A DNA stretch of 64,000 nucleotides, from contig OY970070.1 of NCBI GenBank assembly GCA_963705355.1, forward strand, positions 992,001 through 1,056,000. The letters are read 5' to 3'. Below are positions 1 to 8,594 of the stretch, one piece after another. The position numbers were made by a program, and so were the translations under genes. The notes beneath the pieces are model-generated. The model saw nothing but the letters and a program-made list of their open reading frames with translations. It did not search any database and was not told the DNA's origin. The stretch comes from COMBO-56-21 sp963705355 (GTDB lineage Archaea; Thermoplasmatota; Thermoplasmata; UBA10834). The first letter of the stretch is position 1. Every line of letters starts with the position of its first letter.

Positions 1-281
1 AGACATCCTTCCATTATCTTGAGATTGAGGGCGGGGACCGTGCCGTTGACGAGTATGTCAACCTCCTGCGCGACCTTGGCGACCTCGTCGGGATCCGACC
101 CGTCGGCCTTGACGATCTCGACCTTGTCGCTCTTGCTCCTCTTCTTCACTGACTCAGGACCTTTGAGGTTCACATCTGCCAGAACCAAGCGCGAGACCAA
201 CTTGCTCTTCGCGAGATCCTGAGCTATGCACTGTCCCACTCCGCCGCATCCGAATATTGCTACATCTATTTCCTTTGGCAT
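1..281 (-). CDS. Saccharopine dehydrogenase-like NADP-binding protein, partial
   Basis: The first 93 or so residues of a gene that runs off the left edge. The N-terminus is a Rossmann fold: a beta strand, then the dinucleotide-binding glycines in GCGGVGQCIAQDLA, then an acidic residue at the end of strand 2 (LVLADVN). Next come a basic stretch and an ILVNGTVP segment typical of saccharopine dehydrogenase and related lysine or homospermidine enzymes. Which reaction it catalyses cannot be told because the catalytic domain lies outside. ATG at 281 is chosen; an in-frame ATG at 290 would add three residues. An AT-rich TATA-like element lies upstream. Confidence 0.75.
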   Translation of the reverse strand, partial: MPKEIDVAIFGCGGVGQCIAQDLAKSKLVSRLVLADVNLKGPESVKKRSKSDKVEIVKADGSDPDEVAKVAQEVDILVNGTVPALNLKIMEGC

Positions 282-328
282 GGTTCCCATATCCCAGCGA
301 CGCTGGGTGGAGGGATACCGGGGTGCGC

Positions 329-342
329 GATAAATACCTTTC
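329..342 (-). promoter_or_regulatory. TATA-like promoter of the saccharopine dehydrogenase-like gene
   Basis: Read on the minus strand, this stretch gives GAAAGGTATTTATC, an archaeal TATA-like element about 45 bases before the start codon. Transcription would begin near 305-310, leaving a short leader. This is a placement argument only. Confidence 0.4.
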
Positions 343-480
343 AATGGGGGCCAGGACACAGTTTCAAATAGGACCTTCTCTGAGGACGGCTCAGGGGGAG
401 GGGGAAACGTAGTTTAGCTCGATGCAATAATGGCATTGCTAATGCTCGTACTTCGTTCCACGCCAGTGATCACTCAATTG

Positions 481-1329
481 CTAAGGGCCCTCAAAATGCA
501 TCGAGTGCTCTGGCAGCTTCCCAAACACCTTGAACCCGAGTTTCCTGTACAATCCCAGGCCCTCGACGGTCGAAAGCACGACTGCGAACCAAAAACCCAT
601 CGCGCGCGCGTCCATAAGAGCGGCTCTGACGACCGCCGTCCCGGCACCTCTGCCGCCGGCCGCTCGGACGGTTCCTACCGTCTGCAGGCCCGCGACAACG
701 TCGCTCCAGACCAGCATGGACGCGCTGACTGGCCTCCCTTCGAGAAGCCCTAGGTACATCCTCCTCGGGAGAGGCCTGCCGGCTCTGGATTCGATGGAAA
801 GGTTGAAGCAGGCATTGTTCAGCATCCAAGGGATGATCTCCCCGGGAGATTCCCATGAAGACGCCAGACACTCAGCCCAATGCTTGCTGTCGACCTTACT
901 GGACACGGTCCTTACGGACGCGCCCTCGGCGAGGTCGAGGCTGTCAGCCATGGACTCCAAATCCACGGCCATAGCGGTGAGGTCGTAATCGTGCGGGAAT
1001 CCGCGCACTTCCAGGTACCTGCCGATGTCTCTGGGCTCTGATGACGTGCCAGTGTGCCAGATCATAGGTATGCGGCGCGACCTGTAATACCCGATTGCAG
1101 CTTCGATCCGGGAGTCAATGGTCTCCAGATCGAGATTGCATTTCAGAACCACATTGAAGAGCTCCTGAGGCAGACCGGTGATGCATTGCGTGATCCCGCC
1201 GTCCTCCGAGAACTCGGCGTTGGGTGACATGCCGACACATCTCCAATAATCGATGTAGTTCTCCTCGCACGCCCTGACGACTTCCTCCGCGGAGAACTCA
1301 TTCAGCGGTTTGTGTCCATGTGTCCTCAA
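481..1329 (-). CDS. GNAT family N-acetyltransferase (two-part protein)
   Basis: A 282-residue protein with a C-terminal GNAT acetyltransferase fold. The segment AAGGRGAGTAVVRAA matches the acetyl-CoA pyrophosphate loop (normally R/Q-x-x-G-x-G/A), and YRKLGFKVFGKL matches the closing strand and helix of GNATs. The N-terminal half (about residues 1-120) is not a recognisable catalytic domain and contains LDLETIDSR and MIWHTGTSSEPRD. The substrate is unknown. The only usable start in this frame is TTG at 1329. Codons upstream of it still encode protein-like sequence shared with a degenerate copy at 4032-4290, up to a TGA near 1390, so the 5' end may have been shortened by mutation. Confidence 0.75.
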   Translation of the reverse strand: MRTHGHKPLNEFSAEEVVRACEENYIDYWRCVGMSPNAEFSEDGGITQCITGLPQELFNVVLKCNLDLETIDSRIEAAIGYYRSRRIPMIWHTGTSSEPRDIGRYLEVRGFPHDYDLTAMAVDLESMADSLDLAEGASVRTVSSKVDSKHWAECLASSWESPGEIIPWMLNNACFNLSIESRAGRPLPRRMYLGLLEGRPVSASMLVWSDVVAGLQTVGTVRAAGGRGAGTAVVRAALMDARAMGFWFAVVLSTVEGLGLYRKLGFKVFGKLPEHSMHFEGP

Positions 1330-1584
1330 GCCTCTCCGGACCTCCAGCGCATGCCATCTCCAGGACGCTTTCTGGACATTTCAGTTTTTCGACTCGGATC
1401 ATCGTGCGGCTGCAATCCCCGAGGAGAGAGCCTTGTTCGGCCTTCATCTCCTGCACCGTACTCTCATTTCTGATATCAGAGCAGAAAGGTTAATCCGAAG
1501 CCAGAACTTGCAGAGACGTTCATAGAGTGGCCCGGTGTTCTGTGGCCGCAATCGAAGTCCATCAGGCAGTAAGAGAGAAAGACC

Positions 1585-2310
1585 ATGAACGATATCGCAA
1601 TCGAGACCAAGCAACTTGTAAGGCGGTTTGGCAGTCTGACGGCGCTCGACAACATCAACCTCACGATCTCAAGGGGCGAGCTGTTCGGCCTCTTGGGCCC
1701 GAACGGGGCTGGCAAGACCACACTGCTGAGGCTTCTCACAGGGCAGCTGGAACCCACATCCGGCAGCTCCAGAGTGCTCGGAATGGACCCAGCAAAGGAC
1801 CCGATCGCCGTAAAGAGAAAGGTCGGGATAGTCCCCGAGATCGAGTCACCGCCCTCCTTCCTGACCGGAGTAGAGTACCTGCATTTCGTGGGTCTGGTGC
1901 GCGACATCAAGGACATTGAGGAGCGGGCCCGTCATTGGATCGACTACATGGACATGAAAGAAGTCCAGAACACTCCCTGTAAGGACCTGTCAAAGGGCAC
2001 GCGCCAGAAACTCGTCATCGCCGCCGCCCTCATTCACGATCCTCCCTTGGTATTCTTGGACGAACCCTTCTCGGGCCTCGACCCGCACTACCAGAAACTG
2101 CTCAAAGGATATTTCCACGATTATCTTCAGAGGGGTGGCACGGCGTTCATGTGCACGCACATCCTGGAGATCGCCGAGAAGATCTGCACCAGGATAGGTA
2201 TCATCGACAAGGGCAGGATCGTCGCGGTCGGAACGCCGGCCGAGCTGGAGCGAAAAGGCGAGACCCTGGATTCCGTGTTCATGAGGTACACTGAGAACCC
2301 AGAAGCCTGA
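1585..2310 (+). CDS. ABC transporter ATP-binding protein (ABC-2 type)
   Basis: A 241-residue ATPase subunit of an exporter-type ABC system. Walker A is GPNGAGKT (about residue 37), the signature region is LSKGTRQK, and Walker B is LVFLDEPFSGLD with the catalytic glutamate, followed by the switch histidine in MCTHILEIAE. The length is normal for a single NatA/CcmA-like nucleotide-binding domain. The ATG at 1585 follows a purine-rich stretch (aagagagaaag). The permease gene starts 24 bases after the stop, so the two should form one transporter. The substrate is unknown; drug, lipid or sodium export is typical of the family. Confidence 0.9.
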   Translation: MNDIAIETKQLVRRFGSLTALDNINLTISRGELFGLLGPNGAGKTTLLRLLTGQLEPTSGSSRVLGMDPAKDPIAVKRKVGIVPEIESPPSFLTGVEYLHFVGLVRDIKDIEERARHWIDYMDMKEVQNTPCKDLSKGTRQKLVIAAALIHDPPLVFLDEPFSGLDPHYQKLLKGYFHDYLQRGGTAFMCTHILEIAEKICTRIGIIDKGRIVAVGTPAELERKGETLDSVFMRYTENPEA

Positions 2311-2334
2311 CGCCGTCGTCCACGGAGGAGTCAA

Positions 2335-3792
2335 ATGCCTGGCAGATACGCGAAGGACCTCGAATTCATCCGCCTCATGCTGGTGGAAGAGCGCAGGCTC
2401 CAGGCGCAGATGATAGGCAGGGTACAGTTCATGTTCTTCCCCATCATGATCCTCTTCATGGCCTTCGTGATCGGACTCTCCGCGAAGCAGCTGCTGAGCG
2501 AGATCCCGATGAGCCAGATGTATCTGGTGCTGCACTCGGTCATATTCATCTACGGGCTCGGCGTGGGCGGGTTTGCGCTGTTCGGAGAGAGGATTGCAGA
2601 GAGACGCTTCGGATCGATAAGCATGCTCCTCGAAACCCCCACGATTCAGCCAATCGATTTCAGGAGCATGTTCTTCGCGTTCTACGTCAAGGACACGATC
2701 TACTACTTGCTCTACACGATAGTCCCGCTAGTGGGAGGAATAGGCCTGACCGTCCCCTTCACTGGCTTCAGGGTGACAAGCATCCTGTTTCTGTTCCTCA
2801 CAGTCACGCTCTCGTTCCTCTTAGGCCTCTCATACTCATTCCTCCTGTCTTCTGTGTACGTTCGCTGGAAGAAGACCTTCGCCGTGGCCGTCTTGGCTTT
2901 GTTCGCAGCGCTCGTGGGCAGCTACTTCGCGGGTGGCGGGATCGCCCCCCAGCTGATTCCCTCGATAGCGCTTCAGAACACGCGGGACGCGGTCTACTTA
3001 CTGATCTCCATGGTGCTGATCCTCGCCTTCTCAGCTGTCGCCATCTGGACGATCAAAATCAGCTTTGGAAGAGCGGCCGAGAGATATGCCGAGATGATTC
3101 TGCCGACCTCGGAGAAGTTCTCATTCGCGAAGCAATACTCGACCCTCATGGCAAAGGACTGGATCGACCTTACCAGGAGCAGGTCGCTATCCTATATTGT
3201 TTTGGCGTATGTGGGACCTCTGGCGTTCCTGGCGATTCTCTTCTGGTTCATTGGAAGCGTCATCGAAATCAACATCCACTTCAACACGATCTTTTTCGCA
3301 GCGATGATGGGCTTTTTCGGGGTTGAGATCTACGCCTGGCTCAACATGCTCGACACGCCAAACCTATATGAGGTCTTACCGGTCGAGGTGACACAGCTAG
3401 TCAAGGCCAAGCTGCTGATGTTCCTGATGTTCGCAGGGGTGATTTCGACGGCCTTCCTCATAGCGCTCAGCCTCCTGCAGTCGGAGGCTTCCATGCTCGC
3501 GATCTCGCTCGTTGTTGCGTATTGCACAGCATCCTATACGGTGACCGCGACGGCCTACCTGACGGGGCTGAGGACGAACAGCTATCTCTTCGATCCTAGG
3601 ATTCTTGGCAAATTCGCCGCTTTCGTGATCCCTCCTCTCGTCGCGCTTAGCATTCTGTCGTTTAGTTACTCCGACAACCAGCTGGTCTCTTCATTGACTA
3701 TTCTGCTCATATGTGCACTCCTGGCGGTCGCGACGTACTTCCTCTACGGAAGGATGGCGAAGAGATGGAACAGAGAGACCTTCGCTCTGTAG
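2335..3792 (+). CDS. ABC-2 type permease, large membrane subunit
   Basis: A 485-residue protein with about 12 hydrophobic segments and short loops, for example FMFFPIMILFMAFVIGL, AFYVKDTIYYLLYTIV and TSILFLFLTVTLSFLLGLSY. It has no binding-protein or enzymatic motif. It lies directly behind the ATPase at 1585-2310, preceded by a ggagg ribosome-binding site, so it is the membrane part of that exporter. It is about twice the length of a standard six-helix ABC-2 permease and may be an internally duplicated one, so that one copy could form the channel. Substrate unknown. Confidence 0.8.
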   Translation: MPGRYAKDLEFIRLMLVEERRLQAQMIGRVQFMFFPIMILFMAFVIGLSAKQLLSEIPMSQMYLVLHSVIFIYGLGVGGFALFGERIAERRFGSISMLLETPTIQPIDFRSMFFAFYVKDTIYYLLYTIVPLVGGIGLTVPFTGFRVTSILFLFLTVTLSFLLGLSYSFLLSSVYVRWKKTFAVAVLALFAALVGSYFAGGGIAPQLIPSIALQNTRDAVYLLISMVLILAFSAVAIWTIKISFGRAAERYAEMILPTSEKFSFAKQYSTLMAKDWIDLTRSRSLSYIVLAYVGPLAFLAILFWFIGSVIEINIHFNTIFFAAMMGFFGVEIYAWLNMLDTPNLYEVLPVEVTQLVKAKLLMFLMFAGVISTAFLIALSLLQSEASMLAISLVVAYCTASYTVTATAYLTGLRTNSYLFDPRILGKFAAFVIPPLVALSILSFSYSDNQLVSSLTILLICALLAVATYFLYGRMAKRWNRETFAL

Positions 3793-3867
3793 AAAGGATG
3801 AATAGCAGATTCCCCAGGAAACGGCATCGGCTGCCTGATGTTCCAGCAGAATGGAATGATGGTACGG

Positions 3868-4034
3868 CAAAGCTTTTCACGAATGAAGACTAAATGGGCG
3901 CGACTGAAACCTCGAGACAATTGCGAGGATGAGCAGGAATGGCGTGCCGTAGGTTCGGCAGACTCGGCTTGGAGGTCTCGGCGCTCGGATTCGAGTGCAT
4001 GCGCTTGCCGACCGTTCACGGGAAGCCGATTCGC
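3868..4034 (+). pseudogene. Degenerate 5' end of an aldo/keto reductase gene
   Basis: From the ATG at 3939 the frame reads MACRRFGRLGLEVSALGFEC and then MRLPTVHGKPIR. This aligns over about 32 residues with the start of the intact aldo/keto reductase at 8595 (MKYREFGRLGWKVSALGFGC and MRLPTVDGKPMS). The DNA similarity begins upstream of the start codon: caaagctttt at 3868 and tgcgaggatgagc before the ATG are both present before the intact gene. The copy stops abruptly at about 4032, where sequence from another gene begins. It cannot make a working enzyme. Confidence 0.85.
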
Positions 4035-4290
4035 GAGTCGATGGTCTCCAGATCGAGATTGCATTTCAGAACTACATTGAAGAGCTCCTGAGGCAGACCG
4101 GTGATGCACTGCGTGATGCATCCTTCCTCCGAGAACTCGGCGTTGGGTGACATGCCGACACATCTCCAATGATCGATGTAGTTCTCCTCGCACGTTCTGA
4201 CGACTTCCTCGCAGGGTAGCTCATCCAGCGGTTCATGCTCACGCGTCCTCAAGTCTCTCTTGACCTCCAACGGATACCATCTCCAAGACT
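4032..4290 (-). pseudogene. Degenerate N-terminal fragment of the GNAT gene
   Basis: On the minus strand this encodes a near copy of residues 1 to about 75 of the GNAT protein at 481-1329, including CEENYIDHWRCVGMSPNAEF and the shared LDLETIDSR. DNA identity over roughly 210 bases looks close to 90 percent by eye. The similarity continues upstream of the intact gene's start (WRWYPLEVKRDLRT here, WRWHALEVRRGLRT there). The frame ends four codons past LDLETIDSR, inside the abutting aldo/keto reductase remnant. Upstream (4291-4500) the frame stays open (about 60 codons) with no match to the intact copy. This is a truncated duplicate. Confidence 0.85.
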
Positions 4291-4569
4291 TTCGATAAGC
4301 ACTCTGGCCCTGCCAATCGCAGTACCGAGCAGTTGTGTCCGTCGAAGAGAGAGCATCATTGACAGTCGCCCCCTGGTCGTGCAGAATCGCCCGATATCTC
4401 TCAGCGCCGTCCATCTCTTGCTTGCGTGCAAATGCGATTCTGAGTGCGGTCACTGCTTCGTCTGGGGAGCCACGATTCTCAGGTCGCCATGAGGATCATG
4501 CGAGTGAAAAACCCCTTGGCCAAGAGGCGCCAGTCAGAGAACGCAAGCCGGTGCGGTGGGTTGCTACAA

Positions 4570-4582
4570 CGTCTATATATCT
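4570..4582 (+). promoter_or_regulatory. TATA box of the peptide importer operon
   Basis: The sequence gtctatatatctt is a clear archaeal TATA element about 90 bases before the GTG start of the substrate-binding protein at 4664. Transcription would start near 4602, giving a leader of about 60 bases. Confidence 0.6.
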
Positions 4583-4663
4583 TGAAAGCGCATTCTCTCG
4601 TCAGCTTGATAAGGGGGACACGCGCAAGGCGTTTTTTCCTCTTGCGCGCTCGGAGTTGAGAAA

Positions 4664-6466
4664 GTGAAGTTAAGGAACAGTATTGCAGCCATATTTGTGT
4701 GCGCAGTGATGGTCCTTTCTTCTTCGGCAGGATTGCTGACGGTTGTCCGCGCTGCTGACGAAGGGGTACCATCGGGCGGAACCCTGAGGATAGGGTGGTT
4801 ACAGGAACAGGACACCTTGAACCCGTTCGTGACGAACACAGTCCAGGGGCGTATGATGCAGAAGGAGATCTACGACACCCTCCTGATGTGGGACAAGGAT
4901 CTCGTGCCAACAGCGAGTCTTGCAAGCAGCTGGACGACCTCTGACGACGGCCTTGAATGGACATTCAATCTTGTCCACAATGCGACTTGGAGCGACGGCC
5001 AGGCGCTGAAGGCTTCGGACGTCAAGTTCACGTTCGACATGATCAAGACCCTGGATCTCTCGGCTTTCAGGGACCAGGTCAAGTTCATTAGCAATGTGAC
5101 GACGAGCGGTGACTACCAGGTTGTTGTCACGTACTCAGGACCGGTGGGGACGATCACCTCTGATATGTGCCTCGTGCCGATACTGCCCGAGCACATCTGG
5201 ACAGGGATGAACAAGAGCCAAGCCCTGGCGGCGACGAATGAAGCGCCGGTGGGCTCCGGACCATTCGAGCTGACGAGCTGGGTCAAGGGAACCTCGGTCG
5301 AGCTCACCGCGAACAAGGACTACTGGGGCGGTGCACCGCATGTCGACAAGGTGGTGTTCCAGTTCTATGCCAACTCTGAGGCCATGATCAACGCCCTGAG
5401 GAACAACGAGATAGACATGATACCCAAGGAGCTCCCACCGACCTCGATCAGCGTGCTCAACCAGGACGAGAACGTGAAGGTCGCCACGAACGTGGACCTG
5501 TATTACAGAGAGATCAGCATCAACTGCGACGCCACGGGCCAAGGCAACCCGACTTTGAGGGACGTGCATGTGAGGCAGGCGCTATCAATGGCCGTCGACA
5601 AGTCGATGTTGGTGGACCTCGTCCAAATGGGCTCCGCAGAGCCTGGAAGCACGATAGTCCAGAAGGCGGCCTCTGCCTGGTGGAAGGCTGACGAACCGCT
5701 CATGGAATTCAACATCTCGGCGGCGAACAAGCTCCTGAACGACAGTGGGTACCTGGACTTTGACAGCGACGGCATCAGGGAGTCGCCCGACCACGCAACG
5801 GAGATGTCGTACACGCTCCTGGTGCTTTCGAGATGGCCTGAGGAGATGAGGACAGGGCAGCAGATACAGACCTGGTGGGGGCAGATTGGCGTGAAGCTTA
5901 CCGTTCAGTCCGCAGACGCAAACACGATCAACAGCTATGTCTACCCGGACTACAAGCAGGACATGTTCCTCTGGGGATACTCGGGCCAGCCAGACCCGAG
6001 CTTCAGCCTGTTGATTATGCTCTCCAACCAGATCGGCGACTGGAACGACTGCGGCTACGCGAACGCCAGCTACGATGCGCTGTACGACCAGCAGGCAACG
6101 ACCGTGAACGTTGAACAGCGAAAGACGATCGTGAACCAGATGCAGGACATCATCTACAAGGACGCCCCGTACATCGTGCTCTACTACATAACCGCGAAGG
6201 GAGCATACAGAATCGACACATTCACTGGCTTTGTGAACATGCCGACCGGCCTCCTGAGCGATGTGAACAGGTTCACACTACGTGAAGTGCACCTGATCAC
6301 GGCCAGTACGCCCGCGAAGAAGACCGACTACACGCCATGGGCCATTGCTGCTGCGGCCATCATCGTCGCGTTGATTGCGATCGCGTACGCGATGATGCAT
6401 CGGGGAGGCGGTAAGGGAGCGAACCCGAAGGCTGAGCAGCGGCCAGAGCCACCCCTGAAGAAGTAG
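4664..6466 (+). CDS. ABC importer substrate-binding protein, peptide family 5
   Basis: A 600-residue extracytoplasmic solute-binding protein of the oligopeptide/dipeptide (SBP_bac_5) family. The N-terminus has a signal peptide (hydrophobic AAIFVCAVMVLSSSAGLL, then VRAADEG). The mature part carries family landmarks: the TLNPFVTN and LASSWTTSDDGLEWTF regions, FTFDMIKTLD, and VRQALSMAVDKSMLV. A C-terminal hydrophobic helix (WAIAAAAIIVALIAIAYAMM) followed by a basic/Gly tail anchors it outside the cell, as is common in archaea. The start is GTG. Two permease genes follow, so it delivers peptides or similar solutes to them. Confidence 0.92.
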   Translation: MKLRNSIAAIFVCAVMVLSSSAGLLTVVRAADEGVPSGGTLRIGWLQEQDTLNPFVTNTVQGRMMQKEIYDTLLMWDKDLVPTASLASSWTTSDDGLEWTFNLVHNATWSDGQALKASDVKFTFDMIKTLDLSAFRDQVKFISNVTTSGDYQVVVTYSGPVGTITSDMCLVPILPEHIWTGMNKSQALAATNEAPVGSGPFELTSWVKGTSVELTANKDYWGGAPHVDKVVFQFYANSEAMINALRNNEIDMIPKELPPTSISVLNQDENVKVATNVDLYYREISINCDATGQGNPTLRDVHVRQALSMAVDKSMLVDLVQMGSAEPGSTIVQKAASAWWKADEPLMEFNISAANKLLNDSGYLDFDSDGIRESPDHATEMSYTLLVLSRWPEEMRTGQQIQTWWGQIGVKLTVQSADANTINSYVYPDYKQDMFLWGYSGQPDPSFSLLIMLSNQIGDWNDCGYANASYDALYDQQATTVNVEQRKTIVNQMQDIIYKDAPYIVLYYITAKGAYRIDTFTGFVNMPTGLLSDVNRFTLREVHLITASTPAKKTDYTPWAIAAAAIIVALIAIAYAMMHRGGGKGANPKAEQRPEPPLKK

Positions 6467-6560
6467 CGACTTCCGGAAAACCTAACAATCCGCACAAGCG
6501 CCGGAGCTTTCTTTCCCGGCGCTGCAAACATCTTCATATGACTAGGGGAGGGGACCGCGA

Positions 6561-7529
6561 ATGGAGATGCGCACCTACATTCTCAGAAGGGCAGCCACTG
6601 CCTTCGCAGTCTTCCTAGTAATACTCACGATCAACTTCATCATATTCCATACGATCCCAGGCGATCCGATCAGGACGCTGTTCCAAGACCCGAGAATATC
6701 GCCCGAGGACCTGGCACAACTGAGGCACAGCTTCGGCCTCGACAAGCCGCTGTGGGAGCAGTACGTCATCTACATGAAGAACTCCCTCACCGGCGACATG
6801 GGCCGGTCGTTCAGCTACTACGGGGACCCCGTCGGGAACATAGTCAAGGTGAGGCTAGTCAACACCCTGATTCTGGTCGGCTCGGCCTCGGTGCTCGCAC
6901 TGATCATGGGCGTGGCGATAGGGACCGTTGCCGCGTGGAAAAGGAACACGAAGACCGACTTCAGCTTGCTGGGCTCGTCCCTATTCCTCTACTCGATGCC
7001 GACCTTCTGGCTGGGCATGCTGCTGCTGTTCGCCCTCTCCGGCTGGGTCCCATCGGGTGGGATGTACACTCCGGGGGCGGAATATGCGGGCCTATTCGAC
7101 CAATTCCTGGACCTGATGCGCCATCTTGTTGTGCCAATGACAGTCCTCACGCTCGTGCTCTTTGGCCAGTACGTCATGATCATGCGTAGCTCACTCATAG
7201 ATGTTCTCTCCGAGGACTTCATCGTCACTGCGAGCGCCAAGGGTCTGACCGGGAGGGAAATCCTGAGGCATCACGCGGTCCCGAATGCGATGCTCCCGCT
7301 GGTCACAATCACCGCCATCAACCTGAGCTTCGTGGTGGGTGGCGCGATCCAGACGGAGACGGTATTCTCATGGCCTGGCATTGGCAGGCTGATGTACGAC
7401 GCGCTCATCACAAGGGACTATCCGATACTCCAGGGCAGCTTCCTAGTGGTCACAGCCGTCGCCCTGCTGGCGAATCTCGTCGCTGACGTCACCTACGCTT
7501 TCTTGGACCCGAGGGTGAAGATAAAATGA
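6561..7529 (+). CDS. Peptide ABC importer permease, DppB-like
   Basis: A 322-residue membrane subunit of the DppB/OppB class. It starts with the family-typical YILRRAATAFAVFLVILTI helix, then FGLDKPLWEQY and a periplasmic loop. The cytoplasmic EAA loop (about residues 225-245, TASAKGLTGREILRHHAVPN) is the ATPase docking site. Six transmembrane helices are evident. A ggggagggg ribosome-binding site precedes the ATG at 6561. Its stop overlaps the start of the next permease by four bases, so the two are translationally coupled. Confidence 0.93.
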   Translation: MEMRTYILRRAATAFAVFLVILTINFIIFHTIPGDPIRTLFQDPRISPEDLAQLRHSFGLDKPLWEQYVIYMKNSLTGDMGRSFSYYGDPVGNIVKVRLVNTLILVGSASVLALIMGVAIGTVAAWKRNTKTDFSLLGSSLFLYSMPTFWLGMLLLFALSGWVPSGGMYTPGAEYAGLFDQFLDLMRHLVVPMTVLTLVLFGQYVMIMRSSLIDVLSEDFIVTASAKGLTGREILRHHAVPNAMLPLVTITAINLSFVVGGAIQTETVFSWPGIGRLMYDALITRDYPILQGSFLVVTAVALLANLVADVTYAFLDPRVKIK

Positions 7530-8452
7530 CGCCTCCTGACGAGGACAGCGAAGCGGAGTTCTTCCAGATCAACCGAAGGCGAGACGCCATGGTCAGATAC
7601 TGGAAACGCTCGCGAAAGACCCTGAGGCTGCTCGGGGGGAGCAAGATGGGGCTTGTTGGGCTCGTGATCCTGATCATATTCCTGGGCATCGCGCTTCTGA
7701 CGCCTGTGTTCGTCCACTTCGACAAGAACGCATTCGACTCGCATGCGCTCTTCAAGCCGCCCATGTGGGAGAATCACTGGCTCGGGACAGACGAGGTCGG
7801 GCGGGACGTGCTTTCGGAGCTTCTCTACGGCTCCCGCATATCGCTCCTTGTGGGCGTCACGGCCAGCGCGATATCCGTGCTGATCGGCGGCGCGATCGGC
7901 GTTTCCTCCGGATACTTCGGCCGGCTGATCGAAGAGGGCATGATGCGGTTCACTGACATCTTCCTCGTGATACCGCAATTACCGTTCATGATGTTGATAG
8001 CCGCGCTTGCCGGCCCGAACCTGCTGAACATAATCTTGGTCATCGGAGTGCTCTCATGGCCCAGCACGGCGAGGCTCGTCAGATCCCAGGTCATCACTCT
8101 CAAGGAGAGGACCTTCATCGAGCGGGCCAGAGCTATCGGGGCTGGAGACGGCCACATCATCCGGAGGCACATCCTGCCGAACGTGATACCTCTCATGTTC
8201 GCGAACACTGTCCTGATCATAGCTATCGCGATCCTCACGGAGAGCACACTGTCGTTCCTAGGCCTCAGCGACCCGCTCGTCATAAGCTGGGGGTCGATGT
8301 TGCACTATGCCTTCGCGAGCCTCGCAATGTCCAACGGCGCTTGGTGGTATTTCGTGCCGCCGGGCTTCTGCATAGCGCTCGTGGTCCTAGGTTTCACATT
8401 CTTAGGCTATGCGATGGACGAGATCCTAAACCCGAAGCTCAGGAGAAGATGA
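7526..8452 (+). CDS. Peptide ABC importer permease, DppC-like
   Basis: A 308-residue partner of the upstream permease, of the DppC/OppC class. It has a cytoplasmic N-terminus with a first helix (GLVGLVILIIFLGIALLTPVF), the HWLGTDEVGRDVLSELLYGS hallmark after helix 1, and an EAA loop (ERARAIGAGDGHIIRRHILP). It starts at the ATGA overlap with the DppB-like gene. The ATPase genes that normally follow (DppD and DppF) are absent; the next gene is an unrelated reductase. ATPases encoded elsewhere must energise this importer. Confidence 0.93.
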   Translation: MTPPDEDSEAEFFQINRRRDAMVRYWKRSRKTLRLLGGSKMGLVGLVILIIFLGIALLTPVFVHFDKNAFDSHALFKPPMWENHWLGTDEVGRDVLSELLYGSRISLLVGVTASAISVLIGGAIGVSSGYFGRLIEEGMMRFTDIFLVIPQLPFMMLIAALAGPNLLNIILVIGVLSWPSTARLVRSQVITLKERTFIERARAIGAGDGHIIRRHILPNVIPLMFANTVLIIAIAILTESTLSFLGLSDPLVISWGSMLHYAFASLAMSNGAWWYFVPPGFCIALVVLGFTFLGYAMDEILNPKLRRR

Positions 8453-8594
8453 TTGTCAAAGGCTTTGGATTGACCCACAACGAAAGGCAGACCCGCGGTC
8501 CTGCTGATGACATGGTAATAAGACAAAGCTTTTGATGAGGAAAGACCAGATGGGGGAATCCTGAGCGAGGACATATCTGCGAGGATGAGCGACG

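Noticed and set aside
491..871. Overlapping frame within the first GNAT gene
   Set aside because: Alternative frame on the same strand, Arg-rich and without a match; the GNAT frame carries the acetyl-CoA motif.
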